This document shows positions 1 through 8,674 of a stretch of 59,726 nt of DNA, in pieces. The notes under the pieces are model-generated. The model did not search any database, was not told where the DNA came from, and saw only the letters and a program-made list of their open reading frames with translations. The stretch is from Parabacteroides distasonis. Its GTDB lineage: Bacteria > Bacteroidota > Bacteroidia > Bacteroidales > Tannerellaceae. A program made the translations under genes and the position numbers. Numbering within the stretch: position 1 is the first letter of the stretch; every line of letters starts with the position of its first letter. The stretch spans positions 1 through 59,726 of the forward strand of contig SUXM01000016.1 in assembly GCA_015060925.1 (NCBI GenBank). Direction: 5' to 3'.

Positions 1-332
1 TGGCTGAAGCATACGCAGAAGCAGGTCAAGAAGCACAAGCAAAGGCAACTTTGAACACATTGTTGGCTGCTCGTACAAAAGCGGGTGCTCCAACTATGAC
101 ATGTGACAATTACAAAGGTGGTTTGGCCATCAAAGATTTGATCAAATTGCAGTGGAGAATTGAAATGTGGGGTGAACATGGTTTGGAATTCTTGAACTTG
201 AAACGTTGGGGTCAGACAGTTGACCGTGCCGGTTCAACCATTCACTGGCGTACCGGTTCATTGGCACAAGAACACATGACTTACATGGTTCCGATGGAAG
301 AGTACAACTTCAATCCAGGTTGGGGTAGATAA
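1..332 (+). CDS. SusD/RagB-family nutrient-binding lipoprotein, C-terminal fragment
   Basis: This is the last 109 codons of a gene that begins before the window; the reading frame is open from base 3 to a TAA at 330-332. The visible part has the usual SusD C-terminus: an R-W-E-x-x-E/G-L-like helix (WRIEMWGEHGLEFLNLKRWG), a PMEEYNFNP segment and a short aromatic tail. SusD proteins are surface lipoproteins that bind glycans and pass them to a SusC TonB-dependent transporter in the outer membrane. A susC gene would be expected upstream, outside the window. The substrate cannot be inferred from this end. The family call is fairly secure; the product is only partial. Confidence 0.85.
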   Translation, partial: AEAYAEAGQEAQAKATLNTLLAARTKAGAPTMTCDNYKGGLAIKDLIKLQWRIEMWGEHGLEFLNLKRWGQTVDRAGSTIHWRTGSLAQEHMTYMVPMEEYNFNPGWGR

Positions 333-355
333 TAAAATCTTATAAGTTCTAAATG

Positions 356-390
356 AAAAGAGCCGGTCATTATGATCGGCTCTTTTTTTA
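356..390. terminator. bidirectional intrinsic terminator between susD-like gene and metY
   Basis: AAAGAGCCGGTCA and TGATCGGCTCTTT form a stem of about 13 bp with one G-T pair and a tiny loop. Runs of A on the left and T on the right let it work in both directions between the two convergent genes. Confidence 0.85.
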
Positions 391-405
391 TATGAATGTT
401 TGTAT

Positions 406-1689
406 TTATACTTGTTGGAGGGCTTGTTCGATATCAGCAATAATGTCTTCTGCATGTTCAATACCCACAGAAAGACGAATCAAATCCGGAGCAACTCCTG
501 CTTCTATTAATTGTTCATCTGTTAACTGACGATGGGTGTGACTCGCCGGATGAAGGACACAAGTCCTTGCGTCTGCCACGTGTGTAACGATACATATCAT
601 TTTAAGGCTGTCCATGAAACGGATAGCTTCTTCACGAGTTCCCTTTAATCCGAATGCGATGACTCCGCATGTACCATTGGGCATATATTTTTGTGCCAAT
701 TCATGGTATTTATTATTCTTTAATCCCGGATAGTTCACCCAAGCAACTTGCTCGTTTGCTTCCAACCATTCTGCCACTTGTTGCGCATTCTTACAGTGTT
801 GCGGCATACGTAAATGTAATGTTTCTAATCCAAGATTTAATAAGAATGCATTTTGTGGGGACTGGATAGAACCTAAGTCACGCATCAATTGGGCTGTCGC
901 TTTGGTCATGTAAGCCATTTTTCCGAATGCTTTAGTGTAAGTCAAACCATGATAAGATTCGTCAGGAGTTGTTAAGCCCGGGAACTTTTCGGCATGTGCT
1001 TCCCAATCAAAATTACCACTGTCCACAATAACACCTCCGACACAAGTAGCATGGCCATCCATGTATTTAGTTGTAGAGTGGGTTACAATATCTGCTCCCC
1101 ATTCAAAAGGACGACAGTTGATTGGTGTTGCAAATGTGTTATCCACAATCAAAGGAACTCCCTGTCCATGAGCGATACGTGCGAACTTTTCAATGTCTAA
1201 TACATTCATGCCCGGATTAGACATAGTTTCTCCGAATAATGCTTTTGTATTTGGCTGAAAAGCTGAAATGATTTCTTCTTCTGTTGCATCCGGATCGACA
1301 AATGTCACATCAATGCCTAATTTCTTTAATGTGACACCAAATAGGTTGAATGTTCCACCGTAGATTGTAGAAGAACAGACCATATGGTCACCTGCCTGAC
1401 AAATATTGAATACGGCATAAAAGTTGGCCGCTTGTCCGGAAGAGGTTAACATGGCTCCCACACCACCTTCCAATGCCGCGATTTTTGCAGCAACAGCATC
1501 GTTTGTCGGATTCTGTAAACGGGTATAGAAATATCCACTCTCTTCCAAATCGAACAATTTAGCCATCTGTTCGCTGGTATCATACTTAAACGTTGTACTC
1601 TGATAGATGGGAAGAACACGAGGTTCACCCTTTTTCGGTTGCCAGCCACCTTGTACGCAAAGAGTCTCTGGCTTTAAAGATTTGCTCAT
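406..1689 (-). CDS. metY: O-acetylhomoserine sulfhydrylase (PLP-dependent, Cys/Met metabolism family)
   Basis: This 427-residue enzyme makes homocysteine from O-acetylhomoserine and sulfide in the cytoplasm, the direct-sulfhydrylation route to methionine. It shows the family order: PIYQSTTF near residue 28, YTRLQNPT near 55, SSGQAA near 83, the VDNTFATP cofactor segment near 182, and the Schiff-base lysine K208 in HSTTKYMDGH. The full length matches MetY; the shorter cystathionine gamma-synthases and lyases run nearer 380-400 residues. The gene is alone, with a clear promoter at 1727-1734 and its terminator at 356-390. No SAM riboswitch fits in the 63-nt upstream gap. A sulfhydrylase acting on O-acetylserine as well is possible. 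Confidence 0.93.
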   Translation of the reverse strand: MSKSLKPETLCVQGGWQPKKGEPRVLPIYQSTTFKYDTSEQMAKLFDLEESGYFYTRLQNPTNDAVAAKIAALEGGVGAMLTSSGQAANFYAVFNICQAGDHMVCSSTIYGGTFNLFGVTLKKLGIDVTFVDPDATEEEIISAFQPNTKALFGETMSNPGMNVLDIEKFARIAHGQGVPLIVDNTFATPINCRPFEWGADIVTHSTTKYMDGHATCVGGVIVDSGNFDWEAHAEKFPGLTTPDESYHGLTYTKAFGKMAYMTKATAQLMRDLGSIQSPQNAFLLNLGLETLHLRMPQHCKNAQQVAEWLEANEQVAWVNYPGLKNNKYHELAQKYMPNGTCGVIAFGLKGTREEAIRFMDSLKMICIVTHVADARTCVLHPASHTHRQLTDEQLIEAGVAPDLIRLSVGIEHAEDIIADIEQALQQV

Positions 1690-1726
1690 TAGATGAATAT
1701 ATTTGTTTGTTTTTATTATTTGCCGG

Positions 1727-1758
1727 CAAAATTAAACAATAGTTTGTTAGCTTCACAA
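1727..1758 (-). promoter_or_regulatory. metY promoter
   Basis: Read on the minus strand, TAATTTTG (1734-1727) matches the Bacteroidetes -7 element TAnnTTTG. A TTG (1758-1756) lies 21 nt upstream as the -33 element. It sits about 40 nt before the metY start. Confidence 0.65.
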
Positions 1759-3081
1759 TATCTTCTTCTGTAAAATACGAAACCATGTGTAAGAAACAAT
1801 TCCTTTTAACAAACTTGAAATACTGATGGCCCACCAAACACCGTTAATCCCTAATCCTAATGCTGTTAACCCGATGGCCATAGGGATACGTAGGATATTG
1901 AATACGATACTGATAATAGCAGGAGGGACTGTTCGACCTGTTCCATAAAAAGCCCCTTGCATGGTGATTTCCGCCATCATGAAAATCATCGTGTAGCCAT
2001 CGATTCGTAGGAATACACCTCCCGCTTCGTATGCCTCTTTTTCCGGGACAATCAAAGAGAACACTTCGTTTCCCCAGCATACAAACAATAGCGTGCAGAA
2101 TAATCCCAGCCATGCTGTTATTTTTAATGTAGTATAGATTGCTTTTATAACACGCTCTTTCTTCTTTGCTGCAAAATTTTGGGCAACAAATGTACTGAGA
2201 GCCGTACTGAACCCTTGAGAGGTATTCCATGCGATTGCTTCCATTTGTCCTCCGGCAGTGAGCGTCATCAGTCCGATATGTCCACCATGGGTAGAGGCTG
2301 TCCGTCCCATTAATAGGTTGATAACGGCAAACAGGCTATTTAGCAAAGCGACAGGTAGCCCTAAGCGGAAGATTTGTTTACTGTATCTTTTCTTTAAACG
2401 GACAAGGAAAGGGATACCGCCAAACAGGATTTTTTTTCTTTTAAGATAAAAGATGAACAAGAAAAGGACAGTTGCTTCTGAAATCCAGGTAGCCCATGCG
2501 GCACCATGAACGCCTAAATGAAAGACAAATATAAAGATGGGATCTAAAATCATATTCAAAACCAAGCCTGTCCCGCTGATATAAAAAGGAATCTTACTTA
2601 ATCCCGCTGCATTGTAGATGCCTGTACATGCTGCAGACAATAGGATAAAGGGGAAGCCGGTCGCAATAATACGCAGATAGGAGACAGCCTGATAGGTGAT
2701 GTCAGTGTCTAATTTGAATAGACCAATAATCGGATAGGCGGCAAAAAAGAGGAGCATTCCCCAACAAAGAGAGATAAGCAGGGCGATTGTCAGATTATGT
2801 GAAGCGAAACTGCGGGCATCATCCTCTTCATGTGCTCCGATACTTTGTGCGACACTTACCTCTGCTCCAACCTTATTCAGATAGGATATGGAGTTGGTCA
2901 TCCAAGTTAAAATACCGACAGCGCCGATAGCTGCTACAGCTTCGCTTCCTAAACGGCCTACCCACGCCATATCGGTGATGCTATAAGCCATTTGGATAAA
3001 GGAGGTCCCCATTATGGGAAGTGCCAAATGGAATAGTTGTTTTTGTATGGGACCTTCTGTCAGATTTTTTGCTCCTTGCAT
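1753..3081 (-). CDS. MATE-family multidrug/sodium antiporter
   Basis: This 442-residue inner-membrane protein has about twelve hydrophobic segments in two homologous halves. The N-terminus (GPIQKQLFHLALPIMGTSFIQ) and the segment AWVGRLGSEAVAAIG near residue 39 are typical of the DinF/NorM-like MATE exporters common in Bacteroidetes. These use Na+ or H+ gradients to expel cationic drugs or metabolites. The native substrate cannot be told from sequence. The gene stands alone between metY and the TPR operon. Length and topology look intact. Confidence 0.9.
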   Translation of the reverse strand: MQGAKNLTEGPIQKQLFHLALPIMGTSFIQMAYSITDMAWVGRLGSEAVAAIGAVGILTWMTNSISYLNKVGAEVSVAQSIGAHEEDDARSFASHNLTIALLISLCWGMLLFFAAYPIIGLFKLDTDITYQAVSYLRIIATGFPFILLSAACTGIYNAAGLSKIPFYISGTGLVLNMILDPIFIFVFHLGVHGAAWATWISEATVLFLFIFYLKRKKILFGGIPFLVRLKKRYSKQIFRLGLPVALLNSLFAVINLLMGRTASTHGGHIGLMTLTAGGQMEAIAWNTSQGFSTALSTFVAQNFAAKKKERVIKAIYTTLKITAWLGLFCTLLFVCWGNEVFSLIVPEKEAYEAGGVFLRIDGYTMIFMMAEITMQGAFYGTGRTVPPAIISIVFNILRIPMAIGLTALGLGINGVWWAISISSLLKGIVSYTWFRILQKKIL

Positions 3082-3113
3082 AAAACGATGTAGGTGTTTT
3101 TATTTCACAAAAG

Positions 3114-3155
3114 CGGCATTTAAATAGTGATGTGTACTACTTAAATGCCGTTTTT
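3114..3155 (-). terminator. terminator of the TPR/beta-barrel operon
   Basis: CGGCATTTAAATAG (3114-3127) pairs with CTACTTAAATGCCG (3137-3150), with one wobble, and is flanked by T-runs on both strands. It lies just after the minus-strand barrel gene stop at 3183. Confidence 0.8.
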
Positions 3156-3182
3156 ATGAACTTGGAGTTGTTATGAATAATA

Positions 3183-4931
3183 TTAGAAATTGATGTTTAC
3201 CCCAACCATTGCGCTGAAACTTTGCATGGGGTAGCCGTAGTATAGTTCATACTTTTGGCATAAAACATTGTTTAGTTTCAAGTAGGCTCCAAATGTGTCA
3301 TTGAACGTGTATGTACCGGTCAAGTTAAGTTCGTTGATATTATTCATATCAAGAATTCCTCCAGCCGTACCCAAGTAGGCTTTTCTGCCGGTTGCCAAAT
3401 AGTAATCCAAAGAGGCTGTCACTTGGTTGATAGGACGTACGGTGATACCTGCGTTGATCTCCATCTTTGGTTTACCGAATGCCTCTTCGATGTCATCGAC
3501 GCTCCAGCTGTTATAAACACCCTTTAAGCTAATGTCGAAAAGCTGTTGGTAGCTGTATTTCAGATGGACACCTCCGAAAGCCTTTTTTGTATTTGATTGC
3601 AGGACTGACAAATAGCTGAATGCGTTTTCTTCAAAGCTACATGAGGGAACGAAGAAGATTTCGTTGTTGGTGATTTTGTATCCTCCAAAAATATCAAACC
3701 AGAATCCCGGTGCCACTCCACTACGGATACCAACTGTACCGTCTAAATAGTTGAGCGAAGGTGCCAATTCTACTACAGATGCAGCATAACGGTTCATAAG
3801 AGACATCATATACAAGCTGTTGGAATACATTTTACCTCCGGCATTCAGATATAATTCCGTCTTTTCTGCCACTTCAACATCTGCTGTAATATTAGGAGAG
3901 GCCATGAATTCGCTTTCTTCTCCAGTCATGAACATGACGTTCGCTCCCAATTTCACATTCCATTTGTCTCCATTTACTTTGTAGTAAGGAGATAGCATAA
4001 CCTCAGCGTGGTTTTGATACTCCATATAGGGTTCGCCATTTATTGTGGGCACATTGTAAGCCATATATTCAACTTGTCCACCAATTCCGATACGTTGTTC
4101 GCCATTGAAACGGGCATTTAAATCGAACTTAACATCAAAAGTATGTTCGGTCGCTCCATCTATACCCTTACTGAATGCATATTTTTGAGAGAAGTTGGTA
4201 TATCCTAAATCCAAAAGATAGCCGATAGGAGCTTCCTCTTTGGATTCGATACCCACTTCTGCTTGGATGGTCTGGTTAGCTTGGTTTGTTTCACGATCAT
4301 AATTTTTCAATTGCTCTTCCAGCGGGGTAGAGAAGATCGGGTTGGCTATGGGCAATCCGAAATAGTTAAATGCGGAATAGTTATATTTGACTCCCATATC
4401 CAAGATTGCTTTTTCAAACACATGTTTGAAATTCAATCCGCCTACATTGTCGTTCAATTTCGCTTTAACCTTTTCTTCGGTGTCGATATATTTGACATTA
4501 CCGTTAGTTGAACGATGGGAGAACCAAATGTTTAGTTTGTCTTTGTCCGTACTTAAAATATGATAGCCTACATCGCCATTTAAATTCAGATGGGTTCCGC
4601 CACCGAAGTTAAAGTACCCCCGGCGTTTATTATGCTGGATTTCGGTCATGATATTACCGGAGGGCAAGAGGGTAAGCTCTTTCCCTGGATCTGTCGGAAC
4701 TGTATAGGCTGCATAATCAATGGACATCTTTTTGGCTTCCGGTTGTTTGATAACCGGAAGGGTGTTCACTTTGTTGGCATCTTGGACGGTTGGGTCGTAT
4801 TCACGTTCCAACGTCATCTCCCGATTCAGCTCCTGTTCTTTTTCTTTATTTACCTCTTGTGCTTGGATTGTCATGCTACTGCCCAACAAAGCCATTACGC
4901 ACCATGTTTTGATGTTATATATTGTTTTCAT
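3183..4931 (-). CDS. outer-membrane beta-barrel protein (plug-less TonB-receptor-like)
   Basis: This 582-residue protein has a signal peptide of about 24 residues ending at IQAQ, then a polar periplasmic stretch with the segment EREYDPTVQDANKVNTLP. From about residue 100 to the end it shows alternating amphipathic strands rich in Y, G and N, such as YFNFGGGTHLNLNGDVGYH, and ends in an aromatic residue (VGVNINF), as outer-membrane barrels do. I see no TonB-dependent receptor plug domain. The start lies 9 nt after the stop of the upstream TPR gene, so the two are co-transcribed and probably work together at the outer membrane. The function is unknown; assembly, secretion or anchoring are possible roles, all inferred. 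Confidence 0.75.
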   Translation of the reverse strand: MKTIYNIKTWCVMALLGSSMTIQAQEVNKEKEQELNREMTLEREYDPTVQDANKVNTLPVIKQPEAKKMSIDYAAYTVPTDPGKELTLLPSGNIMTEIQHNKRRGYFNFGGGTHLNLNGDVGYHILSTDKDKLNIWFSHRSTNGNVKYIDTEEKVKAKLNDNVGGLNFKHVFEKAILDMGVKYNYSAFNYFGLPIANPIFSTPLEEQLKNYDRETNQANQTIQAEVGIESKEEAPIGYLLDLGYTNFSQKYAFSKGIDGATEHTFDVKFDLNARFNGEQRIGIGGQVEYMAYNVPTINGEPYMEYQNHAEVMLSPYYKVNGDKWNVKLGANVMFMTGEESEFMASPNITADVEVAEKTELYLNAGGKMYSNSLYMMSLMNRYAASVVELAPSLNYLDGTVGIRSGVAPGFWFDIFGGYKITNNEIFFVPSCSFEENAFSYLSVLQSNTKKAFGGVHLKYSYQQLFDISLKGVYNSWSVDDIEEAFGKPKMEINAGITVRPINQVTASLDYYLATGRKAYLGTAGGILDMNNINELNLTGTYTFNDTFGAYLKLNNVLCQKYELYYGYPMQSFSAMVGVNINF

Positions 4932-4940
4932 CGCTTCTAA

Positions 4941-7900
4941 TTAGTTCTTAAGTTTACCCAATCTGTTTTCTATCATTGCTGCAATATCATCGTCAGCTTT
5001 GTAGTTGTTCTGCAAGCTGGTGAGATATTGGCGTGCTTGGAAGTCATCGCCTTGACGGATATAGATGTCGGCCAACAAGATAAATCCACGTGCCAACCAA
5101 TATTGATGAGGCGTACCGTTTTCGATGAAATTCATCAATACCTTTTCTGCATTTTTATCATCGTTTGTGTCAAAATACAATTGGGCAAGCAGGTAGGTTG
5201 ATTCCGCACCGTATGCTGTACGGGTATCCTTACTTAATACCTTCAAGTCAGCCAGCGCTTTGTTCGCCTGCTTCTGGTTGATGTAAGCCTTTGCTCGAAC
5301 GTAACGGGACTCTGCTTCTATTTCAGGAGAGAGTTTCGGATCTTTCAATAATTCCTCTGCTGCCAACAGTGCCTCTTGCTGCTGATTGGTTTCCAAAGCG
5401 CTGCGCATGATTCCCAAACGCGCTGCCTGTTTGTTTTCTGGGCTTTCGGCAACGATTTGTAACCGCTTGAAACTTTCCAAAGCAGTCGCATAGTTTTTGT
5501 TCAAATATTCGATTTCTGCAGTACGAGCAACCGATTCCTCTAAGAATTTGGTATCTCCACTGGTAATTACAGAAGCAAAGCGTTGATGTGCTTCATCATA
5601 TTCTTTTTGGTTGAAAGCGATGCTTCCTAAATAATAGTTTGCATTGGAACTGAAAGCTCCTTCCGGATAGGTTTGCAGGTAGTTTACAAAACTACGGCGT
5701 GCCCCTTCATTGTCGCCACGCATAAAGAGCTTTTCGGCAGCGATGTAGGTAAGAGAGTCCTGTTCTCCCACTTCCAAACGGATATTTCCACCTAAAGAGT
5801 TTACATAGTTAGCATATGTATTGATGTCATTCAAATCGATATATACCGACTTCAAATCCTGTAAAGCCACTCTTGCCTCTTCGCTTCCCGGATAGTTGCT
5901 GATAACCTGTTTGTATGCCGTAACTGCTTTTTCCGGTTGGTTAGAGTTGTAATAAAGCAATCCTAACTGGATACCGGCTTTACGAGCTAAGCTGCTTTGA
6001 GGAAATGTACCTATCAATTTTTCAAAAGCTTGTGCCGCAGAGGGGTAATTTTCCAATAACACGTATGAACGTCCCTTTTCAAATAAGGCATCATCTACAT
6101 ATTGGGACTCCGGATATTCTTGAATCAGACGATCCATCGCCTTGATTTTTCCGTTGTAATCTTTTTGTAAACCTAACAAGAAGCCTTTTTGATAGATGGA
6201 GTAATCTCCTGCTGCCGGTAATAGTTGAGCAGCATACGAGTAGTTCTCTTCCGCTGAAGCAAATTGGCGATTCTGGTATAAGCAGTCTCCAATACGGTTA
6301 TAAGCATCGGCCAAAGAGGCTGCCTGCTGGTTGCTTTCCATGTCTACGTATTGACGGAAACGATTAAGTGCTGTGTCGTACTCCTTTAACTTGAAATAGC
6401 TATAACCTAAGTTGTAGTGTGCCAATGCATACATATCCGTATTGCGTTGGCGTGTGTTGTTTAGGTAAGTACGGAAGTCTGAAATCGCCTTTTCGTATTC
6501 CCCCATACGGTAATAGGATTCACCGCGCCAGAAGTAGGCATCATTACGTGCTTCTATATTATAGGAACCCAATTGGATTGCTTGGCTGAAGAGAGCGCTT
6601 GCCTTTTCTAATTGCATATTGGTAAATGCTTGAGTCCCTAACTGGAATAAAATATCCTGTTTGGCTTCCAATATCTTGGTGCTGGGATGTTTTATTTTGT
6701 TGATTGACTTTAAAGCAGCCTCATAGTTCTTGGTAGTCAGGTAGACTTCAACCAAGTAATCATTGACCTTATCCGCATATTTTGAGTTTGGGAAGTCATT
6801 CAAGAAATCTTCAAAGATGGTAACCGATTCCCCGAAACCGGTAAAAGAGGTCTCATGAATCAGTAAAGCATAGTTGTACATTGCCACCTCTTTAATCTGT
6901 TTGTCAAAAGAGGAGGTTGCCGCAGCTTCAAAAGCCATACGGGCATTGTTCTTGTTTCCTAACTTCAGGTATGATTGTCCTAAATAGAGATTCGCGTTCT
7001 GTGTCAATTCATCGTTGATGTTGATGGTGCGGCCTAACAGATTGATGGCGCTGTTGTAGTTGCCTTTGTTGAAATAACATACCCCCAGAATGTATAAATC
7101 ACTTCGTAGCGGGTTTTCTGTCAGCGAAACATATTTGCTTAACATTTGGATCGCTTTCTCTTGGTCTCCTAAATGGTAATAGGAATCCCCTACAATCCGG
7201 TATATTTCTCCGTTGTTTGTACTTTCCGGATAACGGGCAAGAAGGGCTTCTCCCTCTTTGACTACCTTTTCATATTTGTTCTGGATGAAATAGATTTGTG
7301 TCATGTAGTACTGCGACTGTTCGCTAAATTCCGGACTGTCTTTCAAACGGGCAAATTCATTTAATGCTTGGTTGTATTTGCCGGTGGCATAATCGATGTA
7401 TGCAACATAATAGGTCGCTGCTTCGCGATATCGGACACCAATCTGTTCGATTCGGGCAAAGTAGCTGCGAGCTTTGTCCAACTCTCCTGTCTGCAAAAGG
7501 GAATAGGCCAAACGGAAAGTGTAGGCTTCCTGTTGTTCGGGGCTTAATAGGTCTATATTGGATTCATTAAACCAAAAGATGGATTTCTCGTATTCTCCAT
7601 GTTCGAAATGGATTGAACCGATGAGGAATTCGATCTCATCGCTATGACGTGAAGTTGGATAGGTATCCAAATACTCTTTCAATAATAGGTCTGTATGGGG
7701 GCGTCCTTGTTCGAATGCCGCATAAACCAACATATAGTCTGCCTCTTGGATTAAATCGGCATCAGTTGCTTGTTGTTTATAAGCCTCTAATTTGTCAATA
7801 CAACCGGCATAGTTTTTCAACCCGAATAATTCTTTTCCTTCTACAAATAGGCGATTCGGTGCATCAAATTGATAAGATCGTTGCCCGCTTGCCAAATGAC

Positions 7901-7943
7901 TTCCTACCACTAAGCACAGTGGAATCAGTATTCTTTTCATCAC
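4941..7943 (-). CDS. large periplasmic TPR-repeat protein
   Basis: This 1000-residue exported protein has a signal peptide (residues 1-20, ending HLASG) followed almost entirely by tetratricopeptide repeats. Recurrent helices carry YxxGxYexAixxfxxy patterns, for example YYRMGEYEKAISDFRTYL, YNLGYSYFKLKEYDTALNRF and YYNSNQPEKAVTAY. There are some 20 or more repeats, several resembling the BamD/YbgF outer-membrane-lipoprotein subclass. There is no lipobox cysteine after the signal. It is the first gene of a two-gene operon with the beta-barrel gene 9 nt downstream. That suggests it serves as a periplasmic scaffold for that barrel. The precise partner and role are unknown. Confidence 0.85.
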   Translation of the reverse strand: MMKRILIPLCLVVGSHLASGQRSYQFDAPNRLFVEGKELFGLKNYAGCIDKLEAYKQQATDADLIQEADYMLVYAAFEQGRPHTDLLLKEYLDTYPTSRHSDEIEFLIGSIHFEHGEYEKSIFWFNESNIDLLSPEQQEAYTFRLAYSLLQTGELDKARSYFARIEQIGVRYREAATYYVAYIDYATGKYNQALNEFARLKDSPEFSEQSQYYMTQIYFIQNKYEKVVKEGEALLARYPESTNNGEIYRIVGDSYYHLGDQEKAIQMLSKYVSLTENPLRSDLYILGVCYFNKGNYNSAINLLGRTININDELTQNANLYLGQSYLKLGNKNNARMAFEAAATSSFDKQIKEVAMYNYALLIHETSFTGFGESVTIFEDFLNDFPNSKYADKVNDYLVEVYLTTKNYEAALKSINKIKHPSTKILEAKQDILFQLGTQAFTNMQLEKASALFSQAIQLGSYNIEARNDAYFWRGESYYRMGEYEKAISDFRTYLNNTRQRNTDMYALAHYNLGYSYFKLKEYDTALNRFRQYVDMESNQQAASLADAYNRIGDCLYQNRQFASAEENYSYAAQLLPAAGDYSIYQKGFLLGLQKDYNGKIKAMDRLIQEYPESQYVDDALFEKGRSYVLLENYPSAAQAFEKLIGTFPQSSLARKAGIQLGLLYYNSNQPEKAVTAYKQVISNYPGSEEARVALQDLKSVYIDLNDINTYANYVNSLGGNIRLEVGEQDSLTYIAAEKLFMRGDNEGARRSFVNYLQTYPEGAFSSNANYYLGSIAFNQKEYDEAHQRFASVITSGDTKFLEESVARTAEIEYLNKNYATALESFKRLQIVAESPENKQAARLGIMRSALETNQQQEALLAAEELLKDPKLSPEIEAESRYVRAKAYINQKQANKALADLKVLSKDTRTAYGAESTYLLAQLYFDTNDDKNAEKVLMNFIENGTPHQYWLARGFILLADIYIRQGDDFQARQYLTSLQNNYKADDDIAAMIENRLGKLKN

Positions 7944-8002
7944 TCCTTAGCTTTTATTATACAGCTATATATAAATATAACGGTATGAGTTAATTCTAAG
8001 TT

Positions 8003-8011
8003 GCAAATATA
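8003..8011 (-). promoter_or_regulatory. promoter of the TPR/beta-barrel operon
   Basis: TATATTTGC on the minus strand matches the -7 element TAnnTTTG and lies about 60 nt before the TPR gene start. No convincing -33 TTTG was found. Confidence 0.5.
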
Positions 8012-8056
8012 AGAAATATATAGTTTATCTTAGGAAAGAATAATCAGTAATAATTT

Positions 8057-8575
8057 TTAATCTTTTAGATAGGTTGTTACTGCTTTTTTGATGGATTGCA
8101 GCCCGAAATCCTCTGGGTTTATTTGACTTGTTGCTAATGGGATGATTTCAGCGGCATCATCCTCCGCTTTGGCATTGTTGAATGAATCGACAAAACATTC
8201 AAAAAACATATCTACTGTATGCACGTCAAATCCGCAATAGGGGTAGATGTTCGGAATAGAAAAAAGGTATCGGCACTCTTTCAAATCCAAGCCGGTCTCC
8301 TCTTTGACCTCCCGGCGGGCTGCCTCTTCAGCAGATTCGTGCATGTCAACAAAACCACCAGGCAAATCAAGTGTCCCTTTGGCCGGTTCTTTGGCTCGGC
8401 GGACACATAATAGCTCTCCTTGTGGGTTTTTGATGAAGCAGGCAACGGCTGATGAGGGGTTGAAGTAATATACGAAACCACATGAGGTACAACGTTTGGA
8501 TTTCTCGTTATTGACGATAAATGTAGAAGCTCCGCATTTGGGGCAGAAAGTGAATTGGGAAAGAGGATGTGGCAT
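8057..8575 (-). CDS. Nudix hydrolase with N-terminal zinc ribbon
   Basis: This 172-residue protein combines a zinc ribbon (C11-x2-C14 and C29-x2-C32) with a Nudix domain. The complete Nudix box G-x5-E-x7-REVKEETGL spans about residues 73-95. The architecture matches the NADH-pyrophosphatase/ADP-ribose-hydrolase-like group, which cleaves nucleoside diphosphates linked to another moiety; the exact substrate is not readable. I chose the ATG at 8575, which gives MPHPLSQF. An in-frame ATG at 8647 would add 24 residues, but it lies inside the hairpin that ends the upstream glucokinase gene and adds no conserved sequence. Confidence 0.88.
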   Translation of the reverse strand: MPHPLSQFTFCPKCGASTFIVNNEKSKRCTSCGFVYYFNPSSAVACFIKNPQGELLCVRRAKEPAKGTLDLPGGFVDMHESAEEAARREVKEETGLDLKECRYLFSIPNIYPYCGFDVHTVDMFFECFVDSFNNAKAEDDAAEIIPLATSQINPEDFGLQSIKKAVTTYLKD

Positions 8576-8611
8576 GATACCAGTTGTTTTAGGGTGTTTG
8601 ATAGATACAAA

Positions 8612-8653
8612 AAATCCATGACCATGAAATTTCAAACCCACGGTCATGGATTT
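8612..8653 (-). terminator. terminator of the glucokinase gene
   Basis: A perfect 12-bp stem, AAATCCATGACC (8612-8623) with GGTCATGGATTT (8642-8653), is followed on the minus strand by a T-run. It contains the false upstream ATG of the Nudix gene. Confidence 0.85.
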
Positions 8654-8674
8654 CTTTATTCACTACGAAGAAAA

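Noticed and set aside
8576-8647. N-terminal extension of the Nudix gene from the ATG at 8647
   Set aside because: The ATG lies in the stem of the glucokinase terminator, and the added 24 residues show no family similarity.
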